Of a stretch of DNA of 64,000 nt, positions 52,998 to 64,000 are shown piece by piece. Below the pieces are notes generated by a model. That model did no database searches, had not been told where the DNA came from, and saw nothing but the letters and a program-made list of their open reading frames with translations. The DNA lies in NCBI GenBank assembly GCA_028023455.1, contig JAQFVV010000018.1:7347274-7411273 (forward strand). The letters are read 5' to 3'. How positions within the stretch are numbered: the first letter of the stretch is position 1; each line of letters begins with the position of its first letter. The stretch comes from Epiperipatus broadwayi. Lineage: Eukaryota > Onychophora > Udeonychophora > Euonychophora > Peripatidae. Position numbers and translations under genes: made by a program.

Positions 52998-53663
52998 TTC
53001 ATCATATGACATTTAATTAAAGTAAAATTTGTCAAATATTTTGTTTGTGTTTAAATATATATTATATGATAGCTTAATTTAAGTAAGTTTCTTGTTAATT
53101 TGAACTAACTGTGGAATCAAATGCTTGAATCATTTAAAACCTTATTTTGTGGGTATTCCAACCAAATTAGCTAAATAGCACTCAGCGGGATTTATCCCCA
53201 GTATAAATAAAAGTATCTACAGAAGAGGTATTTTCTTTTAGCAGTTATGAAGTCAGTACAATAGTTTTGACAGGTGTGTGGTTTGTGTATTTATAGACAA
53301 TCTTGGGCTGACCTTTGGTAGCATTAATATGTAAAAATATTGACTATATTAACTTCTCTTATTGTGAAATGTTGTTTCAAATTTATATAAATTATTATTG
53401 TTAAAATTTAAAAATAAAAAACTAAGATAAATAAGTAATTGTGGGTAGATTTATAAAAGTAGATATATAAAACAGCAGGAGTAGAAGTCATAAATGAGCA
53501 GGTAGATAATGTTAGAAGGGACTGTGGTGTGGAAGATCAGGTGAACACACCAATTAAATGGGAAAAAATGAAATTAAAAAAGATATAATAGATTAATTAA
53601 AAGAAATAATAAACTGATAGCAATATTGAAAATAAATAAGTATAATAAAATTAAAGAGTATAA
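51682..53663. other. Intron; TC microsatellite at 52967-52993, otherwise unassigned
   Basis: A (TC)13 run lies at 52967-52993. The stretch 52180-52720 is a little GC-richer and might be a decayed element, but no motif is recognised. A TATA-like TATAAATAAA near 53203 precedes the gypsy fragment by 450 bp and could be part of its lost LTR. Confidence 0.35.
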
Positions 53664-54596
53664 ATGATTACTACAACAAAAGAAAAAATGGAGTCTCAAG
53701 ATAAAGAATTAAAAAATGTTCCCAGTGAGGAACAACAGCAACATAAAAATGAGAAGCAAGAAAACAATAACATCATGATAATGATGGATAAAATGTTCAG
53801 AGAACTTCAAAACAAAATGAAACAGTGGAAGAGCTTAACAATCAAAATAATGAAACAGCTAAAAAGTTTAAAAAACAAAATAATAAGACAAATATAAAAC
53901 TTGAAAAAATTGGGAAATCAAAATAATGAAGCAAGCATAAAATTTGAAAATCATGCTCAAATGCTTGAAAAATTAAAACAATAGATTAAATTAGAATATG
54001 AAAAAATGAAAGAAGAAATTGTGAAAGAAATAGACAGATGTATAAAGCAAGTGGAAAATCAAATTAAAATAACATGTCAGGAAAATAAAAAAATTAAATA
54101 GAACAGGAAGGAAAGATAGAACTGTTATAGGAAATAGTAACATATAATAAGATAGAAAATGAAAAGATAATAGAAAATATTAGAATAGAAATTAACAGTT
54201 TAACAGATAAGATAGACAAAATGGATTTTAATGAAAGTAGGCAAAGTTAAACACTTAAAGAAATAATGAGCAAATAATGCGGTCAGTTAAAATATTTGAC
54301 CAACTTGTTGCCAAGAATATTGACATCACTTCTGGAATATCATTAATAGTATATAAAGATTGGAAGACAATATTGCAATAAAACTATTAATTTATAAAAC
54401 AAAACTGATAGCAAAAGACATATATGGAAAGCTCATTAAAATAGTTAGAAAAGTTATTGTTTCATTACAAACAAATGGTAAAATTGCTGATTTCTCATTG
54501 TACATTATTCAGGGGAAAATGAATTTTATAATTGGAAGAAACTGGTTTAAGCCTATGGGCATTAAAATAACTACTGTAAAAAATTATGATTAAGAA
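53664..54596 (+). mobile_element. Ty3/gypsy fragment: gag-like coiled coil and retropepsin end
   Basis: Frames from 53664 give a K/E/Q/N-rich gag-like segment (MITTTKEKMESQDKELKNVP onward), continuing with stops to about 54250. The frame 54360-54593 reads LLIYKTKLIAKDIYGKLIKI ... DFSLYIIQGKMNFIIGRNWF, which matches the second half of a retroviral-type protease (the closing I-(I/L)-G-R-(D/N)-W box). Sequence then stops before a reverse transcriptase. A truncated, inactive copy related in type to the element at 34963. Confidence 0.6.
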
Positions 54597-54889
54597 AGAA
54601 ATACACAATACATTTCTCTCATTGTTTAAAAAGAATTAGAGTAAATCAGAGCAAATCCTGTCCAAATATAGCTGACAGAGAATGTAAAACCTGTGTTATG
54701 TAAACTTATGCACAAAAAGCAAAACCGGCCAGTGCACTCGAAGAATTAACAAATAAAGAGATATTAACCTATAGTAATCATAACTATGCAGGATGGTAGT
54801 ATATGTATAATTTTCAAATTGCACCCAAAGTATTACTTAAATAATAAGTGCAATAGTGCTCAAGACTAAATGGGTTTATAAGTTAATCA

Positions 54890-55505
54890 TTAAAATCAGT
54901 CAGTCTTAGATAATCCCAATACCAATAACAATCAATAACTCAAGCTGTTGCCAAGGCAACCTCCTTTTAACAATAAAAATGAATCCCATCTTTATTTATG
55001 GCCCAATATATTTATATGGCCACTAAAGATTGCAAATTGACAACAGAGATTGAAATTATTAATCCTAAAAAGTTTAAATAAACCTCCTTAAACAGATAAA
55101 ATATAAACTGTTCTGAATGCAGATTAATAAATAGTTAATTATAATATTATAAACTGCAATTGTAATTTTCAAATTGCACACAAAGTATTATTTAAATAAT
55201 ATGTGTCACGGATGCAATTTGAAAATTATAATTGCAGTTTGTAACGTTATAATTGTCTATTAATATGCATTCAGAATATGTTATATTTATCTGGTTAAAG
55301 AGGTTTATTTAAACTTTTTTATATCGATAATTTCAATCTCTATCGTCAAGTTGTAATATTTAATGTCTATATAAATATATTAGACCATAAATAAAGACGG
55401 AATTACATCTTTATCTTTATTGTTAAAAGAAGATTGCCATGACAACAGATTAAAATTGTTGATTTTTATTGATATTGGGATTGTCTAAGAGTTGACTGAT
55501 TTTAA
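54890..55505. mobile_element. Large hairpin element, ~615 bp
   Basis: Two ~300-bp arms are inverted around about 55197. AATCAGTCAGTCTTAGATAA on the left pairs with the complement of TTGTCTAAGAGTTGACTGAT on the right, and AAACTGCAATTGTAATTTTC pairs with GAAAATTATAATTGCAGTTT at the centre. Part of the inner end occurs a third time at about 54805-54860 (TAATTTTCAAATTGCACCCA). Arms have diverged by perhaps 15%, so the element is not recent. No coding content. Confidence 0.85.
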
Positions 55506-56440
55506 TGATATATACATATATGTATGTGTGTATAATAGATAAAATCTTTGTCATTATTACAAATAATATAAAACCCTGCAACAGATACTAAAAAATAAAA
55601 TTACCTCAATTATCCCAAGTATAATTTTTGACTTGTTAGTGTCATAATCGTGGCAATCAATTCAACAAACAAACAAAAAAAAAATATTTCACCGCTAAAA
55701 ATTTTAACTTTCATAAAACCCATTTTTATTTTTTTGTAATCCCTGTTGCAGTGTTTTTGCATTACATATTACAATGGAAATGACTAGTTTTAAATAGATT
55801 GATTACGATTTTTTTAAAGTATTTTTTTTTTTATTTTCAGCCATATCATAGCACAGCCGCATAAGGAAGATATATCCAGTATATTAATCTTGAATATATT
55901 CATACACTATTGAAATTATATTAGATGAGACGTTATTCCATACAATTAATACTCTTGTCCTAAGCATTATTTTAAGACAAAGAATCCTAATTACATAACA
56001 AAAGTAAGCTCATACCTTATCAAACAATCATGTAATTTATAATATTAATTATTCAAGATTCTACTGGGGAAAAAATAATAATATAAGTATAATCACCACT
56101 GGAATTGACTTCTCTTGGGTGGTTAGCCATATGGATATAAAGCATATTTCTCCAATGATCAGTCATATGGATTACTTTTCAAGGAGGTTTAATATATTCA
56201 TGAATAATCATTAGTTCTTGAGTTCACCATTAGGCTCTAGGGTAAACTGTACAGGGTAAAAATATTGATTTCCAAACAAAAAAATTTATAATCAGAATAA
56301 TGATTTCACACAATGAATTACCAAATCAATAAGTAAAGATTATACCTTTTTAATTTAAGTTTATGGTATAAAACGTGTTATATATATATATATGAAAAAC
56401 AAAAAAACACAAGTTAAAAAACTTGCTAACGCTTGTATTT
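55506..56440. other. AT-rich intron, no gene seen
   Basis: No exon or element recognised. Short A and T runs and a brief TA tract near 56380. Confidence 0.5.
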
Positions 56441-56690
56441 ATGATAACAGATGGCATTCTACCAAAAACACCGTCAAGCGTAGTTTTCTGTTTACATAAA
56501 CGTCAGAGCGAGTATTCACTATCTCTAACTTTAATTCCACTTTCAAAGTGAAAGTGGAATTAAAGTTAGAGATAGTGAATACTCACTCTAAGTGGAATTA
56601 AAGTTAGAGATAGTGAATACTCGCTCTGACGTTTATGTAAACAGAAAACTACGCTTGACGGTGTTTTTGGTAGAACGCCATCTGTTATCA
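56441..56690. mobile_element. Young hairpin MITE with internal duplication
   Basis: The arms start TGATAACAGATGGC and are almost identical over ~110 bp (AAACACCGTCAAGCGTAGTT, ATAAACGTCAGAGCGAGTAT, CTCTAACTTTAATTCCACTT). Only about one mismatch was noticed (GGCATTCTACC against GGCGTTCTACC). The right side holds an extra tandem copy of a ~40-bp unit (AAGTGGAATTAAAGTTAGAG...). CpG sites are preserved. It lies about 130 bp downstream of the SOUL exon B donor. Confidence 0.9.
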
Positions 56691-56822
56691 TATATATATA
56701 TTGGCAAAATGAAATAGGATTCAGAATTGACGATTTTTAATTACCATAATTATTGATATTTAATTAAAAATATATTAAAATATTATTGAAATATTAATAT
56801 AAATAATAAATAAAAACAATAC

Positions 56823-56987
56823 TTACTCTTTGATCTCTTGGGGAAGGTGTATACCAATGATAGGCTGAAGGTATGTACAGAAAGAAATTATATAATTTTT
56901 TTTTGGCAGAAGTTGTTATGGGAGAATCATGAGAAGGAATCTCTCTGACTTGAGCTAACACTGGAGATGTCTGAGACATTTTTATAT
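56823..56987 (-). CDS. SOUL heme-binding family protein, exon B (central domain, tandem donor)
   Basis: The acceptor TTTTTTTATTTTCAG precedes the exon. Its first two bases complete a codon with exon A (phase 1), giving D-I-K-M-S-Q-T-S-P-V. This corresponds to the K-I-x-M-T-A-P-V strand that marks SOUL proteins, here with Q-T-S in place of T-A. Further on, KKLYNFFLYIPSAYHWYTPS matches the family strand 'LYIPS' followed by a P-x-P segment, and the exon ends in PRDQR. The donor is GTAAGTATTG. Cutting at the first GT (exon end 56827) leaves phase 0. Cutting four bases later (exon end 56823) leaves phase 1 and is the one that keeps exon C in the SOUL frame. Coordinates given use the second donor. 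Exon length is 161 or 165 nt. Confidence 0.85.
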
Positions 56988-58639
56988 CTGAAAATAAAAA
57001 AAATTATATAAAAGTTTATGCTTTAATAATAAAAGTTTGCATTTTAATTTAACATTATTCCTCACAGAGTATCTTACAAACTGAGCAGATAAAAAGTAAT
57101 TATTAGTGTTTACCAATCACAAGAAATGATTAAAAACATATTAGCCACTTAGAATCAAGTTTTTTTTCTATTAGACCATTTTCATTCTAGAAGATAGTTT
57201 ATTAATCAAGAAAATTTAAATTTGATTAGCTGCACTTCTAGTAATAATTTAGAATAAACAAATTAAATAAGCATTTGATTATTTTTTTGGCTTTTTATAG
57301 GATTTTTCAAAAGACTTTTGCAGCTAATCACCTCAAAAATAGCTGTTTTTTTTTTTTTTAGTATCCTAACTTTAATAAAAAGTCAAATAAATATATAAAT
57401 TATCAAGAATAATTCGGGTCATAATTTTATAAAAATATGTTCCTATACCTGAAACTATTTTGAGAGATTTTAACTGTATTATCTAGTGTTATTTTGTGAA
57501 AAATATTTTGACTATTAGATATTTTATTATTAATGTTGTTAAGAATGGTTAGAAAACAAAATCTTTGATGATTTTTATATCCTTAGTAGCAATTTTGACG
57601 TCAGCTACATTCATTGTTTATTGAAACTGTATTTTCATTCTCTTCTCCAGATTTCCTAACGTTTGATTTCAATTTTTATTCTTCTATCTATAAATAAGTA
57701 TGGTAAAATGTTAGCGTATACAATATTTTTCATCAAACATGAGACCATATTCTTTTCATTCAATTGAGTTTTTTTTGCTATATATAGAATATTCAAATTG
57801 AAGTTTTTTGCTAATTCTGTAAAATTTCTCGTAGTTATACCCAGAGACAAAAAGAAATTGTAAAAAGAATACATTTCTTAATCGTAATATATATATACAA
57901 TTGACTTGGAAAATTATTAAAACAAAGACAGCTGGCGAACTCCTGTTGTACAGTTTCTACAAAATTACCAAATATTTTATTGTAAAATCTATTTTAGAAG
58001 TTTTATAAAACTTTCATAAAAATACTAAGATGTCGGTGTATATTTTATTTTATTAAAAGATTTTATAATTTAATAGGGTCAATTAAATAAGATGCAACCA
58101 ATAAAGAACAATACTTTTATATTGTATTTTTTCTTGTCTTTTTAATAATTTAGAACAAAGGTTCCCAAACTTATTTGGCTTATCGACACTTTTTCAGGAA
58201 AAAAAAATAAACGTTCTTCGGAAAATTATATTCTTTAAGCTATCAGAAATACAAAGATATGAATGAAAGAATGAAAAATTTACATTCTTTTATGAATCTA
58301 CATTTCTATCTAACTTCTACAACAGAATAAAGAAAGATATAGTTCTAAATACTATATATTTAAGCTTGATAATATAAAAATTTTTAAATCAATTATTATA
58401 ATACTTACAATAGACCCAAAAAAATCAAGATAACAGAGATAATATTAAAATGAAAATTACAGATAATATTAAAATTAATCCTACTGAGAAGCATAAATCT
58501 GAAGGCTGCCATAAAATTATTAAATTTTATCAGGAGCATTCTTAAATCACTCAAATTGCTGTTACCTTGATTTATAGTTTAGAAATATGTGATCACACTG
58601 AATCCATGTTTACTTCGATCCTCATCATTTCATTATAGA
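56988..58639. other. SOUL intron A-B, lower part, no gene seen
   Basis: The acceptor side of exon B (T-rich tract ending TTTTCAG) lies at 56988-57010. The rest is AT-rich with no recognised feature. The open minus frame at 57656-57874 has no support. Confidence 0.5.
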
Positions 58640-60760
58640 TTCATTGCATAATAAGGATCTCTTTAAATTTAAAGCAATTTCTTTGATCTCTAGCCGTCTC
58701 TGCTCACCTCAGAACATTTCCGTATTTCATAAATCTATGTAATCTTTTTCTATGTCTTTTACAATTGACTTGGAATCCAGTTTCAGATTTCAACTTTTTA
58801 TTTACTGTCATCTTCTCTACCATATGTCCAGTCCACTTCCATTTCAGTGATATCAGTAACACATGTTTATTTTCTCACCTATGCATTTCAGTTTCGATTT
58901 TTCTTGCTATTCCTTTGTTGAGTCGCAGTACTTAAATAAGAAATGGTAAAACGCATTTATTAAAAATCTTCTTCAAACATCTATGCATATTTCCTTTTAA
59001 TATTATGCTATTTTTACCAAAAACACTCCATCCACGTTTTATTTTACAATTAATTTCATTCATTATGTTTCCATCTGTACAATAATCTGACCATGATATT
59101 TGTAAATGTTAATTTTTTCTAATTAATCACTATTAATCTTTACTTTCTTTTTTTGAGAAATTCCATTGAACATTACTTTAGTTTTGTTAGTATTTATCTG
59201 TAGTATTACTTTCTTATTTTCATCCAATAACTCTTACAATATTACCAGCTCTGAAGCATTATTTGCACAAACAACCACATCATCTGCAAAATCTAGATGA
59301 CTTAAATTCCATTTACTTTTACTTTCTTAATTTTATATTTTAAACCACAAAATTCTTAGCTTTCTATATTAATCCACAAAATACTTCTTGCAAAACATCT
59401 TTAAAAAGTTATGAGATTTGTTGTTGCATTTTGATAAATATTCTTGAGATAATGACAATATCCTGGTCTATACTTTGAAGATCCAATGCTTTAATCACTG
59501 ATGAAATGCTTATAGAGTAAAATGACTTTTATAATCTACAAATCTAAAGCATACTGACAACTCATATTTATTAGTTATTTCTATAACTTTCTTGAGTACT
59601 TGGATGTGATCTATTGTGCTAAAACTGCTTTTAAATCCAGCTCGTTTTTTTGGTTGGTTAAAATCTAAGATACCTGTTAATAAGTGATAAAAATTTTGTA
59701 TAGGACAGATAAAAGACTGATAGTACTGAAATTTTTAATATCTTGTTTATCACTTTTTTAAAAAAATATTAATGTTAGTTCTGCATTCTTCCAATTATCT
59801 GTTACATATTTATTATTTAGACATTTGGTATTTTACTTTGCTAATAATTTTTCTATTTCTTCACTTGCTTCTTTTAAAATATGGATATTAATTCCATAAT
59901 TACCTGTAGCTTTCCCTTTCTTCATAGATTTATTGCATGTCTCACTTCTTCAGTAGATGATGTAGTAATTGTAGAAGTTATTCTTCTGGTTCTTTATTGT
60001 TATATAATTCTTTATAGAACTCTTTGAAATATTTCATAACGTTACCTCTTCTTTTAGTAATAGATTCACCATTTTTTATAGCAGAAATAAGTTTCATAGC
60101 AATACCAAGTTGTCATTTTACATTTTTGATAGTTATATTTTTTGTTATAGCTTTCCTTCCTAATTCACAACTATACTTTCTTATATCTTTATTTATTATT
60201 AACTTGTTTTTCCTACCATTTTACAAAATTCTAGATATTTAGTCCTTCTTAATGGATAATTTTTACATATTTTTATATTTCTTCTTTCTTTCATAAATTG
60301 TCATTTCAGTAGAAAATTTTCTGGTCAATTGCTGCATCTTTGTGTCAGCTTATCTTTGTTTCAGTTCTTAATAATGCATCATTTATTATCCTAATGATTT
60401 GTTTATATCTGAACCATCTTCAAAATCTATTAATCGTTTAATACGATTTGCAAGTTTAATTTGAATTCATTGGAATTTTTCTGAAAGTTAGGAATATCAA
60501 CTGTGAATACTTTTTGTCTTTTTAGTTTCGCATTAACATTACCTTCCATCTCACTAATTACAATCTTGAAATATGTATTTTCTATTAATCAAAATATAAA
60601 GCAATTTTTCTATATTTTCATTTGGATGCTTCCATGAGTATTAGCATTTTTCTCAAAGAAGAAGTTCATAATATTAAGATTTTCTTTTTCTGCCAATTCC
60701 AAAAGTCGGTGTCCGTTCTCATTTCTATCACCATAACGAAATTTACCTGCAATACTTTTA
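58640..60760 (-). mobile_element. Decayed RTE-like LINE (endonuclease end + reverse transcriptase), minus strand
   Basis: Reading down from 60760 there is GKFRYGDRNENGHRLLELAE (endonuclease C-terminal block), VIISEMEGNVNAKLKRQK-type linker, RKYSCELGRKAI, FSTIDHIQVLKKVIEITNKY (~59620), F-x-F-V-D-Y (~59540), RFADDVVVCANNASE (catalytic box, ~59290) and WKWTGHMVEKM (~58830). These are the same blocks, in the same order, as the plus-strand fossil at 9860-11575, which shares e.g. DHIQVL and CANNA/FANNA. Stops and shifts are many. The element lies in the A-B intron in the same orientation as the SOUL gene. Confidence 0.85.
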
Positions 60761-61396
60761 TTTTTCATTCATTATTATCTAATAGTATTTTTAAAATTTC
60801 AAGAATGTCTAAGGCAATTGCAAAATGTAGATACAAACTAATCCTTATTTATCTTTTTATTTTCTTTGCTTTCCAGCTTTATTCACAAAATAAACAATTA
60901 AAACTATAATACTGTGAAAAATTTTGAAGAAATGGAACAAGCCACACACTTTTACCTACGTTAATCTTTTTAGTGTTATAATATAGCTTAATTACCGCCA
61001 TTATATTTTAATAAATTAGAATTTGATAATATCTTGGACCTATGTTATAATGTTCTTAAGGTTTAATTTATAGAAAAAGTGCTTGTGGAATAAATATTCT
61101 CAATTGAAAGCACTCAGCAGCTATCGTTTGAATATTTTCATAACTATAATTTATGCTAAATGGATGACAAAGATTCTATGCACAAGATAGATCACGTGGT
61201 TCTAGAAATATCTCTAAATGGACAATCATATTTTCCAACATTGCCTGCCATCAATGTTTTTTTTTTCAGAATTGCACACCTATTAATTTTTTCTTTATCA
61301 ATGTTCCTTTGCTGTCTTTCAACTTGGTTAAATGTGAAAAAAACATTCGCGATAAAGTAAATATATAAACATTTTTTAATAATATACTATACTCAC
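60761..61396. other. SOUL intron A-B, upper part
   Basis: The first ~150 bp may still belong to the LINE. The donor of exon A lies at 61395-61396. Nothing else is supported. Confidence 0.45.
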
Positions 61397-61596
61397 CTCT
61401 TGTATTGCCTTTATTAAAATATTTATATAGCCTTTGATAAGCTTGTCTTGAAGCCCATTTGTAGCTAAAGCTAATTACGTGTGTCTGTGCCCATGTAGAT
61501 TCGGGATATTTTCGAACTTCATAGTATTTTGATCGGCATACCACGTCATATCTAGGGCATTCCCCGTAACAATAATCAGAACCGGTCATAAAATAA
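61397..61596 (-). CDS. SOUL heme-binding family protein, exon A (N-terminal part of domain)
   Basis: The acceptor TTTTTATTTTCAG ends just above 61596 and the donor AGAG|GTGAGT lies at 61396, giving a 200-nt internal exon (phase 2 in, phase 1 out). It encodes about 66 residues including DYCYGECPRYDVVCRSKYYE, then VRKYPESTW, and an aromatic-rich helix ending YKYFNKGNTR. The pattern Y-x-V-x-x-x-S-x-x-YE-V-R-x-Y, then W and a helix ending in (Y/F)-(I/F)-x-G-x-N, is the start of the SOUL/HEBP2 fold. Three or four cysteines near the start suggest a secreted, disulphide-bonded family member. Family proteins bind heme or related tetrapyrroles; the ligand here is unknown. The identification is by motif and by continuity with exons B and C. 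Confidence 0.85.
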
Positions 61597-62088
61597 CTGA
61601 AAATAAAAATATTTCATATTTATTGCAACTATATTGATAGTATTATTTCAATAACAAATACAAATGTTACAAATAGAACAAACACATACTTATGATTTAA
61701 ATATTTGCCTTTTTTAATGTATATTTTTTTTAGCTGTTTAAGGTCAAAATAATTTGGAATCTTTTTGTTGTTTGAAGATTTTTTTTAATATTAAAAACAT
61801 AAAATAATCATATGTATAATATATAATAGCTGGTAATTGTAAATAATCTTGCCAACAATTCTCTCCTCTGTACATTACATTAGGCGATAAAATTGGCATA
61901 TAATATTAAAAATTGCCTGATTATTCAAAAAGATTTTTATTCTCAGAGCCAACATAAAATAGACTAAGTAGAAAATAGATTCAAAGGAATTTAGTTGCAT
62001 GCTTATTGAATAAGGAAACAACATACATAAAAAATTAATTGGAAAAATAATAATCGAAAAGCAAAAATTGGAATTTTTTTTTTTTTTG
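61597..62088. other. Intron upstream of SOUL exon A
   Basis: The acceptor tract of exon A (AATATTTTTATTTTCAG on the minus strand) is at 61597-61613. No other feature is seen. Confidence 0.5.
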
Positions 62089-62176
62089 TCATAGCATCGG
62101 CCGGGACGCGAACCCACAACCGCCTGCAAACAACTACTTGCTTGCAAGGCAATTGCGATGACGTCTTGGCTAACAA
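62074..62176 (-). mobile_element. tRNA-derived SINE, second copy
   Basis: On the minus strand, TTAGCCAAGACG (box A-like) is followed by CCTTGCAAGCAAG (anticodon-arm-like) and GGGTTCGCGTCCC (good box B), then GGCCGATGCTATGAC and an A15 tail. GATGCTATGACA and the box spacing match the SINE at 51569-51670. Box B is better preserved here, so this copy is younger or more constrained. No clean target duplication was found. The arm hints at an alanine- or cysteine-type tRNA ancestor. Confidence 0.8.
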
Positions 62177-63141
62177 CGCATAATAAAAAATTTTTAAAAG
62201 AAAATTTAAAAGAAACTGCAGTATTAATATAAAAAAGGGTAAGAAGCAGTTAATAAAATTATAGATATGGGTAAAATTAAACACACAAAAGAAAATGACA
62301 TCAAATTTGCATCCAAGCTTTATGTCGGGGTGTTCAATCTTTTGGAGTTTCTGGTCAACATTATAAATAATTGTTTTAGGCCACACATTAATTATAGAAA
62401 TATTACTAGGCATAATTTTAGAAATATCCACCATCATAGATAAGCAAAAAAGTTTTTTTTAAAATTATGCAGTGACACATTTGAATAGTCTTTTAAAACA
62501 TCCAAGCAGGTTCCAAGTTTGTGATCACTAATATAAAAAATGTACAAATCTAAATAATAAAACATCATTTTTTTTCTATATATTTTTTAAATATTAAATT
62601 AAGAGGAAAACATAAAACTAGTTGGATTTTTGACGTTGTATTTGAGTGTGTACATATGTCTATTTTAGTCACATTGCAACATGTAATCACAAACTCATAA
62701 TGTTTTAAATAAGTATACAATTGTGTGTTGAGCTGCATTCACTGCCATCCAAGGTTGCATGTGATCTCTGGATTGAACACCCTTGCTTTAAGATACCATG
62801 GGAGTATATTTAATAAAGATTGTTATTATGTTTTTTGGAATCCCGAGATGTTAGTGTGGATTATTAGGTTTGATTGATAAAAACATATGTCCAGCAAGAT
62901 ATTGCTTGATTTTTTACGTTAAACATTGATACTTGAAATATTGGAAAACTTCTATAGAAAGTAAAAAATGTTAGCAGTAATATGTATTTTACTTATTCAA
63001 TATATATATATAATAATGAGCATATACCGTAGATAATATGTAATAATGTAATGAAATAATATTACAGTGAAAAGATTTAATAAGTTTGATATAAAAAATA
63101 TATATTTTATTTTATTAATTGCTAAGGAAGGATTTCTATAC
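62177..63141. other. AT-rich DNA, no gene seen
   Basis: If 63142-63194 is the first exon, this is intron 1. No exon is recognised. Confidence 0.45.
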
Positions 63142-63194
63142 GGAGTATGTGTGTCAAAGCACGATTGAAATAAAATTAGCAAGGTTATGGGCAT
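63142..63194 (-). CDS. Tentative first coding exon (signal peptide) of the SOUL gene
   Basis: An ATG at 63194 opens 17 codons beginning MPITLLILFQSCFDTHT, with a short hydrophobic run (ITLLILF) after the start, as in a weak signal peptide. A GTATAG donor at 63141 leaves phase 2. This fits exon A, which begins with one leftover base and joins through a proline codon. A second possible donor (GTGCTT, after the serine codon) would also give phase 2. The splice site is weak and there is no homology support, because signal peptides are not conserved. The true first exon could instead lie beyond base 64000. No clear promoter is seen upstream. The choice rests on phase match, strand and position only. 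Confidence 0.3.
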
Positions 63195-64000
63195 TTCTAC
63201 TTGCAGATAAATTAAACTGGGTTCTGATTTTAATAAATTTGCATATTTTCAAGTGTGAAAATATGTGTCAAAGTCAGTCAGGCAATTAACTGTGCTATTG
63301 AATTAAATGACCAGTATTTACTGCGCGCGGGGTGTGTGTGTGCTATTTGCTCTTAAATTTATGACATTTTTGAAGTTGATTATATCCAAACCTCTTTGAT
63401 TTTACGTTTTTTGTTGTTAATTTCGAGGCAGATAACCGTAGCACCGGCAAGTTTAAAAAAATGGTCAGTGTTTTTTCATGATCTACGAATACTGAGCTGT
63501 AACCGCTTTTGGATTTGTATCAGTTATATAAATGAACGGGTAAATTGATTTTAAGTTTGCACGAGTTTATCCATAATATCAGTCATTACAAAATTGTCAG
63601 TTTAGATAATTAATAAAATAATATATATATATTAAACTTATCAAATCTCTTCACCATAATATTATTTTATTACTTTATTATATATATATGTATGTACATA
63701 TATATATATAGACAAATAAATAAAAAAGATATACATTTAGACATTAATATGTAGATATATTCATAGAGAGACAAAACGTAAGACAACCAGACGCACACAC
63801 ACACATATATATATATGCAGATAAAAGTAGACTATTCCATAGATAGATAAGTAGATAAATAAATAGATTAATGATGTGATGGATAAATAGATAGAAATAA
63901 AAAAAAAGCTGAATAGATAGATGCCAGTTTAGTGATAATTTAATTAAAGCATTCTTTGTATTAGTTTAATGTTTATTAAACAATACAAACCTTTCAAATA
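63195..64000. other. Upstream region with mixed microsatellites
   Basis: It would contain the SOUL promoter if the tentative first exon is right; no clear TATA box placed for the minus strand was found. GCGCGCGGGGTGTGTGTGTG occurs at about 63323. From about 63620 there are interrupted TA, CA and GATA/AGAT runs to 63925. Confidence 0.4.

Noticed and set aside
62074-62176. Functional tRNA gene
   Set aside because: Box B is good but the body does not fold into a proper cloverleaf by eye, and it has an A tail and a SINE relative at 51569.

Overview
The window is AT-rich animal DNA. It has spliced coding exons with GT-AG borders, very long introns, short terminal-inverted-repeat (TIR) elements, non-LTR and Ty3/gypsy retrotransposon remains, tRNA-derived SINEs and long microsatellites. 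It suggests an invertebrate metazoan; the species cannot be named from the sequence. There is no sign of bacterial gene organisation. A 500-base N run at 9176-9675 is an assembly gap.

Host gene: one recognisable protein-coding gene runs on the minus strand across almost the whole window. It encodes a secreted-looking SOUL-family (heme-binding protein 2-like) protein. The exons, in transcript order, are a possible signal-peptide exon (63142-63194, tentative), exon A (61397-61596), exon B (56823/56827-56987) and exon C (7190-7302). The last coding exon is not seen and probably lies beyond base 1. The intron between B and C is about 49.5 kb, so nearly everything below sits inside it. The exon B donor is a tandem GTAAGTATTG site, and the choice of donor decides whether exon C is read in the SOUL frame.

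Layout of the intronic DNA: 1-9 kb holds several fold-back elements and a 1.2-kb TA-flanked TIR element. At 9.9-11.6 kb is a decayed RTE-like LINE on the plus strand; a relative on the minus strand lies at 58.6-60.8 kb. From 12.9 to 14.6 kb is purine-rich, possibly gag-like. At 15.1-15.8 kb is a tandem duplication. A ~2-kb repeat occurs twice (20062-22523 and 26885-28982). The first copy is split by a Merlin DNA transposon with an 8-bp target duplication, and the second by a probable solo LTR. Between them are an 856-bp CTAT array and a set of unidentified, overlapping minus-strand reading frames (24.8-26.8 kb).

At 29.1-32.6 kb lies a second LINE type (zinc-knuckle ORF1 plus endonuclease). 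It is followed by a repeat (32640-33800) whose second copy (41630-43840) is interrupted by another Merlin-like element. At 34.1-40.5 kb is a broken Ty3/gypsy element with gag, protease, reverse transcriptase, RNase H, integrase and a polypurine tract. From 44 to 56.7 kb are low-information intron, a MITE, an LTR-like copy, a SINE with target duplications, a second gypsy fragment and two striking hairpin elements. No CRISPR array or functional RNA gene was found.

No element here looks able to move by itself. The window is best read as a SOUL gene whose introns have been enlarged by nested transposons.
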